64,000 bases of DNA, from positions 41,393 through 105,392 of the forward strand of contig CAMIZG010000003.1 in the NCBI GenBank assembly GCA_946403215.1. The letters are read 5' to 3'. Of the stretch, positions 42,025 through 49,996 are shown one piece after another (position 1 is the stretch's first letter; each line of letters starts with the position of its first letter). Origin of the DNA: an uncultured Bacteroidales bacterium (GTDB taxonomy: Bacteria; Bacteroidota; Bacteroidia; Bacteroidales; Paludibacteraceae). Below the pieces are notes generated by a model. The model did no database searches. It had not been told where the DNA came from and saw only the letters and a list, made by a program, of their open reading frames with translations. A program made the position numbers and the translations under genes.

Positions 42025-43766
42025 TGTTCGAGTTCCTCAAATATGATCCCACGCACCCGTTGCTGTTCACTCAGTTCTACTTCTGGGCGTTCTTTGCTAT
42101 CGTGTATGCCGGCTTTACGCTAATCATGCAGCAGACGGGCAGTTCGCGTGCACGATTGCATGCCAGGAACATCTACCTGATGGCGGCCTCGTGGTTCTTC
42201 TACTATAAGACCTCGGGCATCTTCCTACTCATTCTGGCCTTTATCACTCTCAGCGACTGGCTGATAGGCATGCAGATCCGCCGCTCGGCGCGACCTAAGC
42301 TGTGGCTCATACTGAGCGTATGCATCGATCTGTCGCTACTGTTCTACTTCAAGTACGCGTACTTCTTCACGAACATCTTCAACGACCTGTTCGGAACATC
42401 GGTTGAGGTGTTTGACCTGTTCGCCTATATCGGCAACGGGTTCAGCCATGACGGACGGTTCCTCGTGGATAGAATCATTCTGCCGGTAGGTATATCGTTC
42501 TATATCTTCCAGGTCATCTCCTATGCCGCGGATATCTACCGCGGCAAGATTGAGCCAGTGAAGAACCTGCTGGACTTCGGATTCTACGTATCGTTCTTCC
42601 CGCAGCTGGTAGCCGGACCTATTGTGCGCGCCTCGGAGTTCGTGCCGCAACTCTACAAGCCGTTCTTCCTAACCAGGCGGCAGTTCCGCGTGGCGGTGTT
42701 CTGGATTTGTAACGGCCTGTTGAAGAAGATTATCTTGTCGGACTACCTGGCGGTTAACTTCATCGACCGCGTGTTCCAGAGTCCGATGCTCTTCTCGGGC
42801 TTCGAGAACTTCTTCGCCCTGCTGACGTACTCGATGCAGGTATATGCGGATTTCTCGGGCTATACGGATATAGCTATCGGCGTGGCGCTACTGATGGGAT
42901 TCTACCTGCCCAAGAACTTCGACAGCCCATATAAGTCCCGCAATCCGCAGGAGTTCTGGCGCCGTTGGCATCAGTCGCTTTCGCGCTGGCTGAAGGGGTA
43001 CGTGTATATCCCGCTGGGCGGTAACCGTACACTACTCGGCCGACCGACAAACAAGCTGTTAGCATCGAACTTCAACTCGTTCCTCACCATGCTTATCGGC
43101 GGATTGTGGCACGGAGCAAGCTGGAACTTTGTCATCTGGGGCGCACTGAACGGCGTGGGCATGATTGTGAACAAGTGCTGGCGCGCCATCGGCGAGCATC
43201 TGAGATACGTTCTTATGCTACTACTGGCGATCGCTATGGTTGTGGCGCGCCAACTGACGCACGATGCCTATCCGCTCATCAACATGATTGAGGTGTGGGT
43301 ACTTATCCTGTGGTTTGGCACGTCTGTCTGGTACGTAGGCTGGCTGTGGGGACTGCGTACGGACAGCAGCCGGTTTGTGGCGTGGGTGGACAATGCTTGG
43401 GATATACTGCAGACCTTCGTATTCATCTCGTTCACTCGTCTGTTCTTCCGTTCAGCCAGTAACCTCGACCCCGCCACTGCCAACCGCGAAGCCTGGCAGA
43501 CCGCCAAACAGATGGTTAATCAGATCGGTTGCGCGTGGGACAACACGATCATTTGGCCGTTCATGCAGGAATACAGGTATGTGGTGATGCTGTTCGTTGC
43601 AGGTATGATTATCCACTGGCTGCCGGATCGCTTCAAGCGTCGCTACCGCCTATGGTTTGCAGCACTGCCCTTGCCACTGATGGTGCTCGTGGTAGCGGCT
43701 GTGGTAATCATTGCATACCAGTTCATCACAGCGGATATGCAACCGTTCATCTACTTCCAGTTCTAA
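42024..43766 (+). CDS. MBOAT family O-acyltransferase
   Basis: A 580-residue multi-pass membrane protein of the AlgI-like MBOAT family. Motifs: FPQLVAGPIVRASEFVPQL, NPQEFWRRWHQSLSRWLKGYVY and the catalytic-His segment IGGLWHGASWNF. It passes acyl groups from a cytoplasmic donor across the membrane to a glycan with the upstream SGNH protein. Translational coupling is indicated by the one-base overlap. Confidence 0.93.
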   Translation: MFEFLKYDPTHPLLFTQFYFWAFFAIVYAGFTLIMQQTGSSRARLHARNIYLMAASWFFYYKTSGIFLLILAFITLSDWLIGMQIRRSARPKLWLILSVCIDLSLLFYFKYAYFFTNIFNDLFGTSVEVFDLFAYIGNGFSHDGRFLVDRIILPVGISFYIFQVISYAADIYRGKIEPVKNLLDFGFYVSFFPQLVAGPIVRASEFVPQLYKPFFLTRRQFRVAVFWICNGLLKKIILSDYLAVNFIDRVFQSPMLFSGFENFFALLTYSMQVYADFSGYTDIAIGVALLMGFYLPKNFDSPYKSRNPQEFWRRWHQSLSRWLKGYVYIPLGGNRTLLGRPTNKLLASNFNSFLTMLIGGLWHGASWNFVIWGALNGVGMIVNKCWRAIGEHLRYVLMLLLAIAMVVARQLTHDAYPLINMIEVWVLILWFGTSVWYVGWLWGLRTDSSRFVAWVDNAWDILQTFVFISFTRLFFRSASNLDPATANREAWQTAKQMVNQIGCAWDNTIIWPFMQEYRYVVMLFVAGMIIHWLPDRFKRRYRLWFAALPLPLMVLVVAAVVIIAYQFITADMQPFIYFQF

Positions 43767-43784
43767 GATAGACTAAAGACTATT

Positions 43785-44369
43785 ATGATCATCGGCGTAA
43801 CAGGAGGCATAGGCTCAGGTAAATCGACCATACTACGTGTCATAGCGCGGCGTGGCTACCCTGTGTATGACTGCGATGCTCAGGCCAAGCGGATCATCAT
43901 CGAGGATCCCGACGTCCACCGGCAGATGATAACCTTGTTTGGCGAAGAGGTGTATCATGAGGGCAGGTACAACACACGGCTCGTATCGCAGCAGGTGTTT
44001 GCCGACCACGACAAGCTCACTAAGCTCAATGCCATCGTTCATCCTGCCGTCAGGCAGCACATACTGCAGTGGGCGAAAGACATACCGTTAGCGTTTATTG
44101 AAACGGCAATACTTTTTCAGGCCGGCATGGATGATTTGTGCGACGGGATAGCTGTAGTGACTGTGCCGGTGGAGGAACGTATTATGCGCGCCATGCATCG
44201 TGACAAGCACGCCAGCCGTGAGGATATAGAGCGCCGCATACGTGCCCAACATCCGCCGGAGGATTACCTGTCCACCTGCCACAAACCCTCCATCCTGTTA
44301 CTCAACGATGATGATACACCCCATAGTTATCTGGCTGACCAACTCATTCAATTTGCACAAAACTTATGA
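43785..44369 (+). CDS. coaE: dephospho-CoA kinase
   Basis: A 194-residue CoaE, last step of coenzyme A synthesis. Walker A is GVTGGIGSGKSTI, with the characteristic YDCDAQAKRI and HPAVRQHI segments and a lid Arg region (ERRIRAQ). It starts 18 bases after the MBOAT gene and overlaps the next gene by four bases (ATGA). Confidence 0.95.
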   Translation: MIIGVTGGIGSGKSTILRVIARRGYPVYDCDAQAKRIIIEDPDVHRQMITLFGEEVYHEGRYNTRLVSQQVFADHDKLTKLNAIVHPAVRQHILQWAKDIPLAFIETAILFQAGMDDLCDGIAVVTVPVEERIMRAMHRDKHASREDIERRIRAQHPPEDYLSTCHKPSILLLNDDDTPHSYLADQLIQFAQNL

Positions 44370-45385
44370 AACACAACATTTACATCTACTGCATCACTTG
44401 TCTGCTCACATCGTGCGTCATTGTACAAGAGCGGAAAAATGACCAACAGCAGCCTGTGCGCTGCGAGGTGATGACCGTGCAGTCCACCTCCTCGCTGAGC
44501 CTATATACGTACTTGGCTACGGTGCAGGCGGAGGCACATATACCGCTCAGTTTGCCATTCGGCGGCACAATCACCGAACTATGCGTCAAGCCGAATACTA
44601 CGGTCAGCAAGGGCGATATACTGCTGCGTGTGGATGATACGCAGGCACGTCAGGCACTGGCTGCATCCGAGGCTTCGCTATCGCAGGCGCAGGACGCTAT
44701 GCAGCGCACCAAGCCCATGCACGAGAAAGGGCTGATCACCGACATTCAAATGGTTGAACTACAGACAAAGCTCGACCAGGCTCAGGCGGCTGTGGCATCA
44801 GCCAAGCGCCGTGTGCAGCAATGCACGCTCACAGCCCCGCAGAGAGGCCTGATAACGTATGATAACCTCAGCGTAGGGCAGCACCTCGCGCCCGAACTGA
44901 CAGTAATGAGCCTGCTTGACATGAGCGGCTTCACCGCCCTTATCCATGTGCCCGAAACAGAAGTAGCCGCCTTGCATGTCGGCAACAGTGCAATGCTCGC
45001 CATACAGGCTATTCATGCCGACAGCCTCATCGCACGGCTGACGCAAATAGGCGTGCAGGCTAACTCACTTACCCACACCTACCCCGTAGAGGCACAGATC
45101 AGCAATCCGCCGGCAAACATACTGCCGGGCATGGTAGGTACGCTCACTATCCTCAGGCCTGAACGCGCCGCAATCATCATCCCTCAGCGCTGCGTTGTTA
45201 TTATGCCTGACGGACCGATGGTGTGGGTTGTTAATGACCACGACCAAGCTGAACGTCGCAAAGTGACGCTCGGCACGTATCAGGCGGATGGTGTGCAGGT
45301 GCTGACAGGATTAACCGCCGGCGACCGATTGGTAACCGCCGGCTATCAGAAACTCTACCACCACGCTCAAATAGAGATTCAATGA
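44366..45385 (+). CDS. efflux RND-type periplasmic adaptor (orphan)
   Basis: A 339-residue membrane-fusion lipoprotein: lipobox LLTSC, lipoyl/barrel-sandwich halves (LCVKPNTTVSKGDILLRVD and TLTAPQRGLITYDNLSVG), an alpha-hairpin between them, and a beta-barrel region. Such adaptors link an inner-membrane RND pump to an outer-membrane channel. No pump gene follows: only a 24-codon frame (45382-45456) overlaps its stop, then the sequence ends in a hairpin, so the pump appears lost or lies elsewhere. Confidence 0.88.
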   Translation: MKHNIYIYCITCLLTSCVIVQERKNDQQQPVRCEVMTVQSTSSLSLYTYLATVQAEAHIPLSLPFGGTITELCVKPNTTVSKGDILLRVDDTQARQALAASEASLSQAQDAMQRTKPMHEKGLITDIQMVELQTKLDQAQAAVASAKRRVQQCTLTAPQRGLITYDNLSVGQHLAPELTVMSLLDMSGFTALIHVPETEVAALHVGNSAMLAIQAIHADSLIARLTQIGVQANSLTHTYPVEAQISNPPANILPGMVGTLTILRPERAAIIIPQRCVVIMPDGPMVWVVNDHDQAERRKVTLGTYQADGVQVLTGLTAGDRLVTAGYQKLYHHAQIEIQ

Positions 45386-45521
45386 TTATACAAAAACTCC
45401 GCCCTACCATGGAGGGACGTATCACTTGGGGGGAAGTTGGGGGAGTAGTTCATTGAGTGTGACGGCGCTGGCTGCGAGTTCAGGCGCACCAGGTATCCAT
45501 GGACACGTAAAATTATTTTTC

Positions 45522-45563
45522 AACATGCTACGAGCGACTCATTTGAGCCGCTCGTAGCATGTT
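45522..45563. terminator. long hairpin, probable bidirectional terminator
   Basis: A 19-bp stem (AACATGCTACGAGCG... 45522-45540 with ...CGCTCGTAGCATGTT 45545-45563) with a single A:C mismatch and ATTT loop. It lies between convergent genes; the flanks are AT-rich. Bases 45457-45521 hold nothing recognisable. Confidence 0.75.
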
Positions 45564-45615
45564 AGTAATCTTTATTCTAACCATGCATCTCTACATGGTT
45601 GTTTGTGGTGGAGGC

Positions 45616-46491
45616 TTAGATGCGCTCCAACACGGTGCGTACGAGCTCCTTGATGCGGGGCTTGTAGTCGGTGTTGGCCGCCTCGATCTTGCGCTGCGCG
45701 ATGACGCAGCACACGGTCATGGCGCGGTGACCCATGTGCAACGCCAGGCCGGCAATACATGAGCCCTCCATCTCGTAGTTGGTGATGCGCTGACCTTCGT
45801 AGCGGAAGGCAGTGATCTTCTCGTTGATATCAGGCACAGCCAGATCGACGCGCAGCACGCGGCCTTGCGGACCGTAGAAGCCGTTGGCGGCGATGGTGCA
45901 GCCACGCATCATATCGTCCTTGGCAATGCGGTCAACCAGGTCGGGGTTGGCTGCCACCACGTACGGCACAGCGGCTTTCTTGGGGTAACCGATGAAGTCA
46001 ACAAACGCCTTCTCGAAACCGAGGTCGGCAATCTTGTCGCGATCCTTGTAGAAAGCCAATACGCCATCAAAACCGATGGATTTCTGCGATACAAGGAACG
46101 TGCCCAGAGGTATATCTTCCTGCATACCGCCGCAGGTGCCGATGCGAACGATGTCAAGGCAGCGCTTCTCGGCTTTCTCGGTGCGGGTAGCGAAATCGAT
46201 GTTTGCCAGTGCGTCGATCTCGTTCATGACGATATCGCAGTTGTCGGTACCGATACCGGTAGAGATACACGAGATGCGCTTGCCCTGGAACTTGCCGGTA
46301 ATGGTGTGGAACTCGCGGCTCTGAACGTCGCACTCAATCGAGCCCTCGTCAAAGAATGAGGCCACCATATTCACACGGTCCTGGTCGCCTACGAGGATCA
46401 CCTTGTCAGCGAGAAACTCAGGTTTGAGGTGCAGATGAAATGCAGACCCGTCTGCATTGATAATCAACTGACTTGCTGGAAATGTTTTCAT
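45616..46491 (-). CDS. nucleoside phosphorylase (uridine phosphorylase type)
   Basis: A 291-residue member of the PNP/UDP family. Motifs: VILVGDQDRV near the N-terminus, ISTGIGTDNCDIV, VRIGTCGGMQ for phosphate and ribose binding, and YEMEGSCIAGLA for nucleoside binding. It cleaves a nucleoside with phosphate; uridine is the most likely substrate from family resemblance. It shares its strand with DUF3467 upstream. Confidence 0.9.
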   Translation of the reverse strand: MKTFPASQLIINADGSAFHLHLKPEFLADKVILVGDQDRVNMVASFFDEGSIECDVQSREFHTITGKFQGKRISCISTGIGTDNCDIVMNEIDALANIDFATRTEKAEKRCLDIVRIGTCGGMQEDIPLGTFLVSQKSIGFDGVLAFYKDRDKIADLGFEKAFVDFIGYPKKAAVPYVVAANPDLVDRIAKDDMMRGCTIAANGFYGPQGRVLRVDLAVPDINEKITAFRYEGQRITNYEMEGSCIAGLALHMGHRAMTVCCVIAQRKIEAANTDYKPRIKELVRTVLERI

Positions 46492-46540
46492 GATTGTAGT
46501 ATTTTAGTTATTAGTATTATTGTCAATAGCCGAAAGCCTA

Positions 46541-46852
46541 TTAAGCCTCTCCACTTCCAAAACTGAGCGGGAACGTCGATCCGGGAACAGGCTTCTTGCC
46601 GCTGCTCAGGTCAATCGTTCCGAACTGCTTCTCGTACTTAGCCAGATTGTCCTGCAAGGCAAAGAGCAGGCGCTTGGCGTTCTCAGGGGTCATGATGACG
46701 CGGCTGAGCACATTGGCTTGCTGCATACCGGGCAACGTGGAGGCAAAATCGACAATGAACTCTGTCTGGCTATGGGCTATCACTGCCAGATTTGAATACA
46801 CACCGGCAGCCTTGTCCGCCGGCACGTTTATACTTAGTTTTTTCTCTTCCAT
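46541..46852 (-). CDS. DUF3467 protein
   Basis: A 103-residue small protein of the DUF3467 family, widespread in Bacteroidota. Characteristic segments: VYSNLAVIAHSQTEFIVDFA, VLSRVIMTPENAKRLLFALQDNLAKYE. Function unknown; the pattern suggests a small cytoplasmic alpha/beta protein. AT-rich tracts surround it (46500-46540 and 46856-46895). Confidence 0.88.
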   Translation of the reverse strand: MEEKKLSINVPADKAAGVYSNLAVIAHSQTEFIVDFASTLPGMQQANVLSRVIMTPENAKRLLFALQDNLAKYEKQFGTIDLSSGKKPVPGSTFPLSFGSGEA

Positions 46853-46895
46853 TTTATTGATTGTTATATTGTTAAAGCGTTAAATTATTAAATTG

Positions 46896-48104
46896 TCACC
46901 AGCGTTTCTGCTTCGGTCGGAAGGGCTCAATGAGCATGGTGAACAGTGTGATGAGCGGTAGCAGGATTTCCCACAGGGGAATGAGCAGGAAGGTCATCTG
47001 TGCTCCCCAACGGTACGCCGCGATGTTCAACAGCACGCACTGCCATATCCAGCGCACCAGCATCGCGCCAAGGGCGATGAGCAGTGGCAAGTTGATAATT
47101 GACAACTGACTATTGACTATTGACAATTTGCAGTATACCACTACCAGCGTTATCAGCGCGGCATAGAGCAGTCCGCGGGTGAGCGGTTCAACCAGTAGCC
47201 GGAGCTTGGTGCCGAACTTGTATTTAGGCGCTACGCTCAGGTGGCGGCGTTTCTGGTGCAGCCAGTCAATAAGCGAGGTCTTGGGCACCGACCAGGTCAG
47301 GCTGTCGCGTGTGCAGACCACGGCCGTGTTCGTCCGGGTGGCTTCGCGATTGACGAACAGGTCGTCGTCACCGGCTTTGCTCTCCATCAATCCCTCAAAT
47401 CCTCCGTGGGCGAAGAACAGCTGCTTGCTGTACGCCAGATTACGTCCCACACCCATGTACGGACGTCCGGTAATAGCCGAGCCCAGATACTGAAGTCCGC
47501 TGAGCATGGTATCGAACTGAATCATCCGGTTCAACAGTCCGGGCTTGACGAAGTACGCTCCGAAGCCGAGGACAATATCCGGGCACCCTGTATTATCCGT
47601 CCGATCCGTACAGCCAAACCCGCTCATCATCTCGCGTATCCAGTGAGTTGATTCGGGGCGGCAGTCGGCATCGGTGAGCAGCAGGTAGTCATACTTCGCT
47701 GCTTTGGCACCAAGCGTGATCGCCAGTTTCTTGGTAGATGCTACTTTTGCCCCAACGGGCACAAAGGTCATACGCAGGTTCTGATAGCGCTTGATCCAAT
47801 ACTCAAGGTAGGTACGCGTGTCATCCACACTGCCGTCGTTCACCACGATCACCTCGTAGAGCGGATAATCCTGCGTGAGCAAGGCCTGCAGGTAGTCGCG
47901 CAGGTTCATCTCCTCGTTTTTGGCGCAGACGATCACGCTGACGCCGGGGAGTTGACCTTCCTCATCCGTGCGATCCGTACCGTTTCTTTTTCCCGTGCGC
48001 CGTACAGCGGCGAGGATGTACCTCAAGTAGAAGTACAACTGGTACAGCCACGCCACGGCCATCACGCCGAGTGTCACCTGCTCTATCAACGACCAATCAC
48101 TCAC
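46896..48104 (-). CDS. family 2 glycosyltransferase with C-terminal membrane segments
   Basis: A 402-residue GT2. Motifs: GVSVIVCAKNEEMNLR, VIVVNDGSVDDT, LLTDADCRPES and SWSVPKTSLIDWLHQKRRHL (QxxRW-like). Several membrane helices follow residue 290. It probably builds a surface polysaccharide or glycolipid. Three tract-like insertions are seen: NGTDRTDEEG (47952-47990), CTDRTDNTGC (47580-47620) and KLSIVNSQLSIINL (47090-47132), the last within a membrane segment. Its start overlaps the PCMD gene stop by four bases. Confidence 0.9.
   Translation of the reverse strand: MSDWSLIEQVTLGVMAVAWLYQLYFYLRYILAAVRRTGKRNGTDRTDEEGQLPGVSVIVCAKNEEMNLRDYLQALLTQDYPLYEVIVVNDGSVDDTRTYLEYWIKRYQNLRMTFVPVGAKVASTKKLAITLGAKAAKYDYLLLTDADCRPESTHWIREMMSGFGCTDRTDNTGCPDIVLGFGAYFVKPGLLNRMIQFDTMLSGLQYLGSAITGRPYMGVGRNLAYSKQLFFAHGGFEGLMESKAGDDDLFVNREATRTNTAVVCTRDSLTWSVPKTSLIDWLHQKRRHLSVAPKYKFGTKLRLLVEPLTRGLLYAALITLVVVYCKLSIVNSQLSIINLPLLIALGAMLVRWIWQCVLLNIAAYRWGAQMTFLLIPLWEILLPLITLFTMLIEPFRPKQKRW
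47090..47132. repeat. tandem tract in the glycosyltransferase gene
   Basis: Near-repeats of TTGACAACTGACTATTGAC and TATTGACAATTTG, AT-rich within a GC-rich gene and in frame. Confidence 0.7.
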
Positions 48105-49186
48105 CTTTCTATCTTTAGCTTGTAAGTGTGCGCACTACTGCCATCCTCCGCCTTGACGGTTATCACCCAGGGCTTGCCGTTCAGTTCACCTGGGAGGACA
48201 GTCATCTCCTTGCTATCGAGCTTGCGACCGACGAAGGAGGCTTTCTGCCCTTTGGTGTTCGTCAGCGTGCCCACGCCGCGCACACCTTCAATCTTCAAAT
48301 CATCTAATCGTTCAATCTTCAAATCGGCAATACGCACCCTCTGCTCCTTAGCGCTGTTGGGGTCAAAGGCTTTCCACGCCACGCCGTTGATAAGCAGCTT
48401 GTCTATTTTCGACGAGTATATCAACTCCACATCATCCACATAGAGGTCATTGCCCTCGTACAGACCGGTATTGGCTCGGAAGGCAGGATAGTTGCCGGCG
48501 GAGAAGATGACGTTGCACATCTGCGGTCGCTCGTTGCTGCAGTAGTAGATTGGCACCTTGATCTGCGTCCACCGGTCGTACTTGGCGCGTGCTCTGTGCC
48601 ATCCTTCAGCCACCTGGCGGGCTTTCTGATCTACGCCGAACTCATTGCCGTCTGTCATCAGACGAACATCGCTCTCCTCGTTCACACGCTCGGTGACAGT
48701 CATCTTGCCCACTTTGTTCTTGTACTTACTGCCCTTCGACTCACCTGCCCATGCGTAGTAGATAATGTTGAAGTCCTCCTTGTCGGTATCAGGCCCTGTG
48801 CGCTTGATCCACACCGCCATGGTATCCGGCCGGTGCGTCCACTTGATGCCGGCGGTGGTGCCGGCGGTGGTGCTGTTGACAGATAGTCCCTTGATGTACT
48901 GCCAGGGGTCACCCAATGCGAAGTACCCGGGGCCTACAGCGGTGATGCCCAAGGCACCGACCTTGGCGTTCCACACGTACGCGCACTTGCCTGTCCTGCC
49001 CGGCTGGGAGTGCATGAACAAGAACTTAAGCCCGATCTGTGACACGTTCGAGCCGTGCCAGTCGCGAAGCTGAGGTTCATCCTTGAAGGACTCTGACCAG
49101 TTCTCAAAGTGCGGATCAGGAAGCTGCTGCGCCCGCGTGAGGACAGCAGTGATAAGCAAGGTTATGAGCGTCAGGCGACGGGTCAT
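48101..49186 (-). CDS. PCMD domain protein (putative carbohydrate metabolism domain)
   Basis: A 361-residue exported protein with a signal peptide (MTRRLTLITLLITAVLTRAQ). A PCMD-type beta-sandwich domain follows: FENWSESF, PGYFALGDPW, VWIKRTGPDTDKEDFNIIYYAW and LYVDDVELIYS. The family is associated with outer-membrane glycan handling in Bacteroidota. A tract (48285-48330) encodes IADLKIERLDDLKIEGV. It overlaps both neighbours (ATGA type) in an operon of three genes starting at 49899. Confidence 0.85.
   Translation of the reverse strand: MTRRLTLITLLITAVLTRAQQLPDPHFENWSESFKDEPQLRDWHGSNVSQIGLKFLFMHSQPGRTGKCAYVWNAKVGALGITAVGPGYFALGDPWQYIKGLSVNSTTAGTTAGIKWTHRPDTMAVWIKRTGPDTDKEDFNIIYYAWAGESKGSKYKNKVGKMTVTERVNEESDVRLMTDGNEFGVDQKARQVAEGWHRARAKYDRWTQIKVPIYYCSNERPQMCNVIFSAGNYPAFRANTGLYEGNDLYVDDVELIYSSKIDKLLINGVAWKAFDPNSAKEQRVRIADLKIERLDDLKIEGVRGVGTLTNTKGQKASFVGRKLDSKEMTVLPGELNGKPWVITVKAEDGSSAHTYKLKIER
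48285..48330. repeat. tandem tract in the PCMD gene
   Basis: Near-repeats of TTCAATCTTCAAATC and TCTAATCGTTCAATC; in frame. Confidence 0.65.
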
Positions 49187-49899
49187 GGGCGCATGCGTTT
49201 GAACAGCAGACTACGTTTGTCAGCACGTATAGCATCGCCGATGAGCGCTGCCACCTTCTGCGCTCCGGCTTCGGTGAGTCGGTAGCCCTCGCGAGCGACC
49301 TTGTTGGCAGCCATGGGTATGGCGGGCTCAACGGGCACGAAGGCAGTAGCTGTGCTGTCCAATCCGGCATCGGTCAACCAGTCGGCCGTAAGTTGCTCCA
49401 GGTCGATGAGCTGCTGTTGGTCACGCTTGCACATACGACGCACTACATCGGGGAAGATGCCCTGGCGATGAACTTGCGTGCTGTCGGCGGTGAAGTAACG
49501 GGGACAAGCCTGCGTGAGCCAGATCGTCTTCACACCGCGTTTCTTGGCGGCCTGTTGGATGGCTACGAGTTGGTCGAGGTAGATGTCGGCCATCAGTTTC
49601 TCCTCCACCTGAGCCTCAACGGGACGCTTGCACAGCAGCACTATGTCGCCCTTGCGCGCAGGTTCCAGCAGGGCGGCGGGATCATCGGGCAGGAGTGTAG
49701 CCGAGGCTTTGACCTCCACGGTCACTGCATCGTCGAACAGGGGCTGCAGCAAGGTGGCGTAGCCTACGGCACCGGCAGCCTCGTCGCTAACCATCATCGG
49801 GTCGTCACCCAGCACAACCACGCGCAGAGGCTTGAGTTCTGCTGCGTGCATCATAAGGCTCATCACGAGCACAGGAACAACAAAAAAGAGTCTTTTCAT
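49183..49899 (-). CDS. SGNH-fold protein lacking catalytic residues
   Basis: A 238-residue exported protein (signal MKRLFFVVPVLVMSLMMHAA) with the layout of a rhamnogalacturonan acetylesterase-like SGNH hydrolase. Block I reads VLGDDPM where GDS is expected, so the Ser nucleophile is Asp. The C-terminal block V reads REGYRLTEAGA where DxxHLT is expected, so the His is absent. It is probably not an active esterase of the usual type, perhaps a binding protein. First gene of the operon with PCMD and GT2. Confidence 0.65.
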   Translation of the reverse strand: MKRLFFVVPVLVMSLMMHAAELKPLRVVVLGDDPMMVSDEAAGAVGYATLLQPLFDDAVTVEVKASATLLPDDPAALLEPARKGDIVLLCKRPVEAQVEEKLMADIYLDQLVAIQQAAKKRGVKTIWLTQACPRYFTADSTQVHRQGIFPDVVRRMCKRDQQQLIDLEQLTADWLTDAGLDSTATAFVPVEPAIPMAANKVAREGYRLTEAGAQKVAALIGDAIRADKRSLLFKRMRP

Positions 49900-49935
49900 A
49901 TATCGTGCAAATAATTTAATCCACAATTCGGGCTA

Positions 49936-49967
49936 CAAAGTTACGAAAAATTTTCGACATTTGCAAA
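49936..49967 (-). promoter_or_regulatory. promoter of the SGNH/PCMD/glycosyltransferase operon
   Basis: On the minus strand TTTG (49964-49967), 20-base spacer, TAACTTTG (49936-49943): exact match 37 bases from the start codon. Confidence 0.85.
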
Positions 49968-49996
49968 CTTTTTCGGATTTTTTTCACTTATTTCTC

